Part shown: positions 58,037 through 64,000 of the stretch, in pieces | Numbering within the stretch: position 1 is the stretch's first letter | How the letters are laid out: each line of letters starts with the position of its first letter | From: Liolophura sinensis | Lineage: Eukaryota; Mollusca; Polyplacophora; Chitonida; Chitonidae | Assembly (NCBI RefSeq): GCF_032854445.1 | Contig: NC_088302.1 | Coordinates: forward strand, 22,269,788 to 22,333,787 | Direction of reading: 5' to 3' | Length of the DNA stretch: 64,000 nt | Position numbers and translations under genes: made by a program | The notes under the pieces: generated by a model | The model's database searches: none | What the model was told of the DNA's origin: nothing | The model's input: only the letters and a program-made list of their open reading frames with translations

Positions 58037-61000
58037 TTAATCATCTTCCTCGTCTGATTCCTCTTCGGCCTCTTGTAACCATTGAATTAGTGGCGCCACC
58101 TGGGGACAAAAGAGTGAGTCAATAATCAAGGTTATAAACAAAAGCCACGGAAGGCTCTGATTAATCTCTGTCAACATGAAGTGGAATTTACATCCAGTTA
58201 TTAAATAACACAGAAGGGAATCAAAGAGTTTATTTAGTCTTATTTTTTGGCACTCTTGATGGGAAGTTGTCGTCAAAATAAAACTGCCAGATGACGCCTC
58301 AGGTCGCAGCTGAACTAACCAGTGTTCTCTGGAAAGGCTGGAGCAATAGGCTGCCAGTTCATCCACAAAAGGACATTGCAACTTCATGCGGATCATTACA
58401 AAGGCTTCAATGAAAAATGAAATGCAAAGGATACATTAAAATGAAGTATTGATCAGATGACAAACCATTAAACAATGTCCAGGAAAAGAGCTTGATGTAT
58501 TTCCTTAGAATTCCTCTGACTAAAATACATGCAAAACATAGGATTCTATGGTGGTCTGTTGGGGCCCACAGGGTGTCAGTGACGTCCCAGCAATATTCTT
58601 GACTTGAAATAGTTTGTTTCAGGGTCCATTTGTTGAATGCATTCACAGATGCATTTTGAATGATGAAACATAGCAATCTAGGTGTGTCCAGTGGAAAAAA
58701 GCTGAAGTGACATCACTGGTCCCAATATGCTGGGAAAAGACCACAGTAGAATCCAGAAGTTTTAAATGTATTTTACTAGGTCAAATATACAGAAAAAATA
58801 TTCTAAAAAATGAATCAAACCATCTGCCTGGACAAAATTTAATGGTCTTTCATCTGACATACTTCGTGCCTGTGTGTTCTTTGCCTTTAACTTCACAGTT
58901 TAGGCCAGAATGACTTTTGATAAGAAACGTCAAAACCATAGAATGATTACAATAAATTTATGCGCTACAATAAATTTATGTGATGTAAATAACCACACGT
59001 CAGCATGTTCATTATACAGGTTTTGTCACTGCACTACTCTTCACTAAACAAAAAGGATAGGTATGTGTGCAGCTACATGTACAATGCAGTTTCAGTGGGC
59101 CAAACATTTCTACAGCAAATGATGTTCATAAACAAAGTCAAACTCAGGAATGCCATGCATGATAATAACAAAAGGCACTGTGCAAACACAAACATACATG
59201 CACTGCAGCTAATGTTTCCAGTATTACATACGCGGCTATGTTTGTTTATCCTGTGAGCTGATTCATGCATGAGCTCAAACACTGCTGAAGGTTACAGAGG
59301 TTAAAGCAGATATGTACAGTGAACCCTCCCTAGATTTTGAAATTTACCCTAATTTTTACCCTTTTTGATATGTTGTAGAGAAAAGAGCAAGTATAACATA
59401 AGAGGGGTGTTACAACACAGTACCACTTGAATGGCTGATGATATACATTTTTTGTTTAAGTGAAGCCGGCAAATTCACTATATAAAGGTGACAAATACCA
59501 GTGCATAGTCTATACCTGCTGTCGCACAGCCATCTTGGCATCCTTCTCCTCGAACTGGGGGATATCCTTGTACCACTGGATAATGACCTGCTCCATGAGA
59601 ATATCCTTCTCATACAACAGGTGAATGAGTTTCACTAAAATAGCTTTGATGGAGGGATTTCCCAAGCTCAGCTCCTGGAAATAAAAAAGATATTTTCGTT
59701 TTTATAAAACGTACCAAAACCACAAGAATACCACTACAACATGCATTGTACACAATCTGAAAGCTGGAATATTTGTACTGACCATTCATATCATGGGTAC
59801 ATGTACATGTATGTTGTTTGGATTTAAAGGAAAAGACCTCTGAAAATCAAAGGAGGCATCACTAAATAGACCACTTAAAACTATGCAAAGATTTATTTAC
59901 TTTCATTTACTTTTTTTAGATTTTTGTCAAAAGAGTTTAAGGCACTCAAACATTTGAATTCTATGGTGATATTTATGGGACCATGCTATCACAGGTTAAG
60001 AATTCTGACGTCACAAAAAGTTTATCCAACTCTTATCACGACACTGAATATTGGAATAACTCTTTTTACCTCTGAGTAACAGATTACTGAAATAATGTTC
60101 CTGAAAATTCCTTCCTCCTGGTTTTTTTCTGTGTTGTATTTAAGTACTTTTGGGGATGAGAACTGTTTTTTGTATGTTGTATATAGGCCAAAATTAAAAT
60201 ATTGTTTGAGATAACAAGCTGAATTAGTAAATTTTGATTGAGATGCATAATTTCATAATTTATTTATTAATTCCTTCATTTTTAATTTTTTTTCTGAATA
60301 ATGGATTCCATGAGTATTAACTGGTTTGATTTCATTTGAACAGTCTACAGTTTTACACCATACTCAAAAATATATGTCACTTATATGACAACAATCAGCA
60401 TTATGGTAGGAGGAAACAGATCAGAGCTTTGCTAGCAGACCTTGCCATGTATTACCTGAAAGGAAGCCAGCATGAGCTGGATTTGAACTCATGGTGATTG
60501 CATTGTTGAGAGGCTTAGGGTCATTGTGTTACTAGTATTACAGAGTTATTCCAGAGAATATTTCTTTGGGAATTTCCCTCTGACCTTATTCAGTCTTCAA
60601 ATTAAAACTGATTTCAATGCATTTAATCAAAAAAAAAAGTTAAAATGCTGATTTTAGGGAAACCAAACCTTTTGGGTCGGGTGTTCTTTCCGTAGGTAGG
60701 TAGGGTTAACTTACCCAAAACAAAGAAGTGTTTAATTCATCTTAATTCATGACTAAGATTATGTTACTGAAATGATGGTGTTAAGATCTATGGGTGGATA
60801 AACAACAACTTGATAGTTACCACAAGTATCAGGTACCACCTTTATCTGGCCTTTGAGAGATACTAGTTCTTGGGAGGTACACTCTAGTGAATATACCAAA
60901 GATGGGGTTAGAAAACACTCCATTCGCCAACTTTTATGCATGAAGACCATGTACCGTCAAGATTCTAACTCCAACTTCCAGTATACTGTGAAGTACTTAT

Positions 61001-62484
61001 TATTCAAGGGAATCTATTATTCGCTGGAATTTATTTTTCACGTTTTTTCTCCAAAAATATGTTTACAGGAATTGTGTATTTAAGAGAATACTGAAAAACA
61101 AATCTTAAAATCTTCCATGATATAATATGGCTGAAATTATTCAAGCACATCAAATAGGTAAATCAAATCATGGGTGGCTTTAATCCTCCTTTGTTTCCTG
61201 CGGTGTCGCTAATCCTCGTGATCTGGATCAGAGATTAAAACAATGGGTGATGGAGTAACACTGCGTAAGAAGATTACTTTCGCACCTGCCGTGAGCAGTA
61301 CTTTAACAGGTGTCACTTCTTTTAAAATCATTAATGAGTACTTTTTAACACCTGGCAAAGTGACCTGTCACCTTTTGAGAAGTTCAATACAAGACATATG
61401 AATTTACCATTATCAGCGTCAGTGACTCATTCTTTATTAAACAACACAGTAAGTTTTGCATTGTTTTCAGTTTTAATCGTCCTCTGTAGCAGGTCAGAAA
61501 CCACACACATTGCCGTAGCCGTCAAACAGCCATTGTGTTGTTGTACACACTTCACAGTGTGTTAGAAGCTCACTTATTGGGCCACAGGAGAGATACAGCC
61601 AATGGGATAGCGTGTACCAGAGCGACATTCATTAGAAGCCAGCACATGTTGGTACCTACTTTTCTTTCGCTTTATGGGCAAAGCAAACATTGATCAAACC
61701 TTGGCACCAGAATTTGTATATATTTAAACCATAATTTCCCTTCCCTGCTGTGAAAAAATTTTGCTGGCAGGTAACGCTTTTGTAGTGCAACTCCTGTCAC
61801 CCTGGCAAAGATTACACTTCATTACTACTACTACCTGTAGTATGTGATTCAATACAGGGTATTTTTTTAGCTGAAATTATTTTTCGCAGTCGAAATCTGT
61901 GAAAATTAGTTTCACGCAGAAATTCAGTACTTCACAGTATGCCCCAGCGCCCCAACGCGGACGTCCAGTTTTTAGTCAGTTTTTAGTGAGGACGCTTTTG
62001 TCTCAATCAGCCATAAAGAGCTATTGGAGAATTGAACTTTGGCCAAAATATAGGACAAAGGTAATGTAAGTACTCTTAAGGCCAATCATTTTGTAATAAG
62101 TATCAGATACAGTATGTGTCCATGTAGTCTTGACAGAAATGTCCTTTACAGCGCTCTTAATATACTATTCTGAATGTTGACTGGTTAGTTTAAATTTAAC
62201 AGTCATATTGGCATTAGCAGAATATCAGTCATTATCACAGATAATTTATTCACTTTCAACATTCCTTTACTGTAGTATCCTGTCAAATCAATGACAATTT
62301 GTTTTCCTACCACTTTCAGAGCAAGAAGAATTCCCATCTTACTTGACTCGAATCATGCACCCTTTTGTCTTGAAAGCAAAACACAGCAGGAACTCTTTCC
62401 TACCTCTAATGCTGTGAGACAGTCCCGCTGTGACTCAACACTCTTGATGTAATTTTTAATCAGCTGAAGATGTTTAATCAAATG
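58037..62484 (-). CDS. EIF2B5: Translation initiation factor eIF2B subunit epsilon, C-terminal exons
   Basis: eIF2B epsilon is the catalytic GDP/GTP exchange subunit for eIF2, and the exchange activity lies in its C-terminal W2 HEAT-repeat domain. Three phase-0 exons are visible: 62404-62484 ('HLIKHLQLIKNYIKSVESQR'), 59516-59674 ('ILVKLIHLLYEKDILMEQVI', then 'IQWYKDI') and 58037-58099 ('VAPLIQWLQEAEEESDEEDD' then stop). All junctions have standard GT/AG signals. The 100 residues align without gaps to the vertebrate pattern 'RNYIK...LAAIE' and '..ILAEETILSWF', and to an end like 'IQWLKEAEEESSEDD', including the acidic/aromatic tail that contacts eIF2 beta. eIF5 and BZW proteins share the W2 fold, but eIF5 continues past the tail and BZW fits the spacing less well. 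The gene continues upstream beyond the minisatellite and out of the window. Confidence 0.75.
59680..62400. other. eIF2B epsilon intron
   Basis: An intron of about 2.7 kb. Apart from the old SINE-A at 60350, no exon or repeat is recognised. Confidence 0.6.
60350..60535 (-). mobile_element. SINE-A, strongly diverged
   Basis: 'GTTTTACACCATACTCAAAA', 'CAGCATTATGGTAGGAGGAA' and 'CAGCATGAGCTGGATTTGAA' keep the family order including part of the tRNA head. This is one of the oldest copies in the window. Confidence 0.8.
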
Positions 62485-62689
62485 CTGAAGAAAAAAGAAA
62501 AGATAAAAGATATTTTTCATCAACATGTAGAAAACAAGAGCATCTGGCAGAAGCACTGGCCGTGCAGAAAGAGTTAACGATGTCAACTGCTTGCAGGTTT
62601 ATCAAGTTAAAAAGTGGCTAACAACAACCTAATTAACAAGGCCAGAATTTGAACTAGTGATAGTGATACCAGTAATGCAAATGATCAAG

Positions 62690-64000
62690 TTAACTTGGGG
62701 GAAACTCTATTACTGCCTTACTTGAAGAAGCTGTCAGAAGCAGAGAAGGTTCAAGTGTGGAGTTAGCTTCGGAAAACTCTATTACGGCCTTACCTTCTCA
62801 AGAACTGTCCAGAGCTGAGAAGGTTCCAGGGTGGTATTAGATTACGAGAACTCTATTACAGTCTTACCTTCTGAAGTACAGTCAGAAGTTGTGAAGGTTC
62901 CAGGGTGGTGTGAGCTTGGGGGAACTTTATTACTGCCTTACCTTATCAAGTACAGTCAGAAGTTGAGAAGGCTCCAGGGTGGTGTGAGCTTGGAAGAACT
63001 CAATTACTGCCTTACCTTCTGAAGTACAGTCAGAAGTTGAGAAGGCTTCAGGGTGGTGTGAGCTTGCAGGAACTCTATTACAACCTTACCTTCTGAAGTA
63101 CAATCACAAGTTGAGAAGGTTCCAGGGTGGTGTGAGCTGGGGGGAACTCAGTTACTGCCTTACCTTCTGAAGTACAGTCAGAAGTTGTGAAGGTTTCAGG
63201 GTGGTGTGAGCTTGAGAGAACTCTATTACAGCCTTACCTTCTGAAGAACAGTCAGAAGTTGTGAAGGTTCCAGGCTGGTGTGAGCTGGGGGGAACTCAGT
63301 TACTACCTTACCTTCTGAAGTACAGTCAGAAGTTGTGAAGGTTCCAGGCTGGTGTGAGCTGGGGGGAACTCAGTTACTGCCTTACCTTCTGAAGTACAGT
63401 CAGAAGTTGAGAAGGTTCCAGGGTGGTGTGAGCTTGGGAAAACTCTATCACAGCTTTACCTTCTGAAGTACAATCAGAAGTTGAGAAGGTTCCAGGGTGG
63501 TGTGAGCTTGAGGGAACAGCCTTACCTTCTGAAGTACAGTCAGAAGTTGAGAAGGCTCCAGGGTGATGTGAGCTTGGGGGAACTCTATTACAGCCTTACC
63601 TTCTAAAGTACAATCAGAAGTTGAGAAGGTTCCAGGGTGGTGTGAGCTTGAGGGAACTCTATTACAGCCTTACCTTCTGAAGTACAGTCAGAAGTTGTGA
63701 AGGTTCCAGGGTGGTGTGAGCCTGAGGGAACTCTATTACAGCCTTACCTCCTGAAGTACAGTCAGAAGTTGTGAAGGTTCCAGGGTGGTGTGAGCTTCGG
63801 GGAACTCTATCACAGCTTTACCTTCTGAAGTACAATCAGAAGTTGAGAAGGCCCCAGGGTGGTGTGAGCTTGAGGGAACAGCCTTACCTTCTGAAGTACA
63901 GAAGTTGAGAAGGCTCCAGGGTGATGTAAGCTTGGGGGAACTCTATTACAGCCTTACCTTCTAAAGTACAATCAGAAGATGAGAAGGTTCCAGGGTGGTG
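62690..64000. repeat. 74-bp minisatellite containing an exon-end and splice-donor motif
   Basis: About 17 units with a strict 74-bp period (for example starts at 62795, 62869, 62943, 63017, 63091, 63165, 63239, 63313, 63387 and 63461), plus a few 66-bp and 70-bp units. The array runs off the window. On the minus strand most units read as coding-like 'LEPSQLLTVLQK' followed immediately by GTAAGG, in the phase needed by the eIF2B epsilon exon at 62484. Edge units (62721, 62795) are the most diverged. Confidence 0.92.

Noticed and set aside
58037-62484. Assignment of the W2-domain exons to eIF5 or BZW1/2
   Set aside because: eIF5 extends well past the acidic tail and BZW proteins fit less well. 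The ungapped spacing and the immediate stop after the acidic tail favour eIF2B epsilon, though the fold is shared.
62690-64000. Regularly spaced repeats that could suggest a CRISPR array
   Set aside because: The whole 74-bp unit is repeated with no unique spacers, in an animal gene region. It is a minisatellite.

Overview
This is a eukaryotic, animal nuclear window. Genes are sparse and split by spliceosomal introns, AT-rich non-coding DNA dominates, and many tRNA-derived SINEs and several transposon classes are present. The most abundant SINE and the kinds of genes seen suggest a lophotrochozoan, most likely a mollusc. The species cannot be settled from the sequence. One 200-base run of N (10987-11186) marks an assembly gap.

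Three host genes are recognisable. (1) A GT11 galactoside alpha-1,2-fucosyltransferase, minus strand, 16881-17806, is essentially one large exon. (2) A complete two-exon anhydro-N-acetylmuramic acid kinase (AnmK-type) gene, plus strand, 51581-55286, has the motif style of Bacteroidetes enzymes. (3) The last three coding exons of translation initiation factor eIF2B epsilon lie on the minus strand, 58037-62484. Their upstream side runs into a 74-bp minisatellite whose units resemble an exon end plus splice donor. Two related first exons of an unassigned membrane-anchored protein family lie at 21321-21459 (frameshifted) and 39906-40041 (open), both on the minus strand.

The rest is largely mobile DNA. 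In order: a HARBI1-like transposase fossil (8980-9465); a decayed two-ORF non-LTR retrotransposon (about 10190-14980, minus); an internally deleted Penelope-like element with a 12-bp target duplication (25720-27702); directly beside it a 9.1-kb element (27821-36919) with about 75-bp terminal inverted repeats and a 9-bp target duplication, carrying two convergent broken genes, a RecQ-like helicase and a DUF6589-family protein; and a CACTA-like transposase fragment (43412-44757) split by a 650-bp PIF/Harbinger insertion (43827-44476).

At least four tRNA-derived SINE families are scattered through the window, called here SINE-A (most frequent), SINE-B, SINE-C and SINE-D. SINE-B and SINE-C share a body but carry different tRNA heads. 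A local segmental duplication links 21.5-22.6 kb with 24.6-25.4 kb.

The most notable observation is the 27821-36919 element. Its ends, target duplication and paired helicase plus DUF6589 cargo do not match any transposon superfamily that I can name with confidence.
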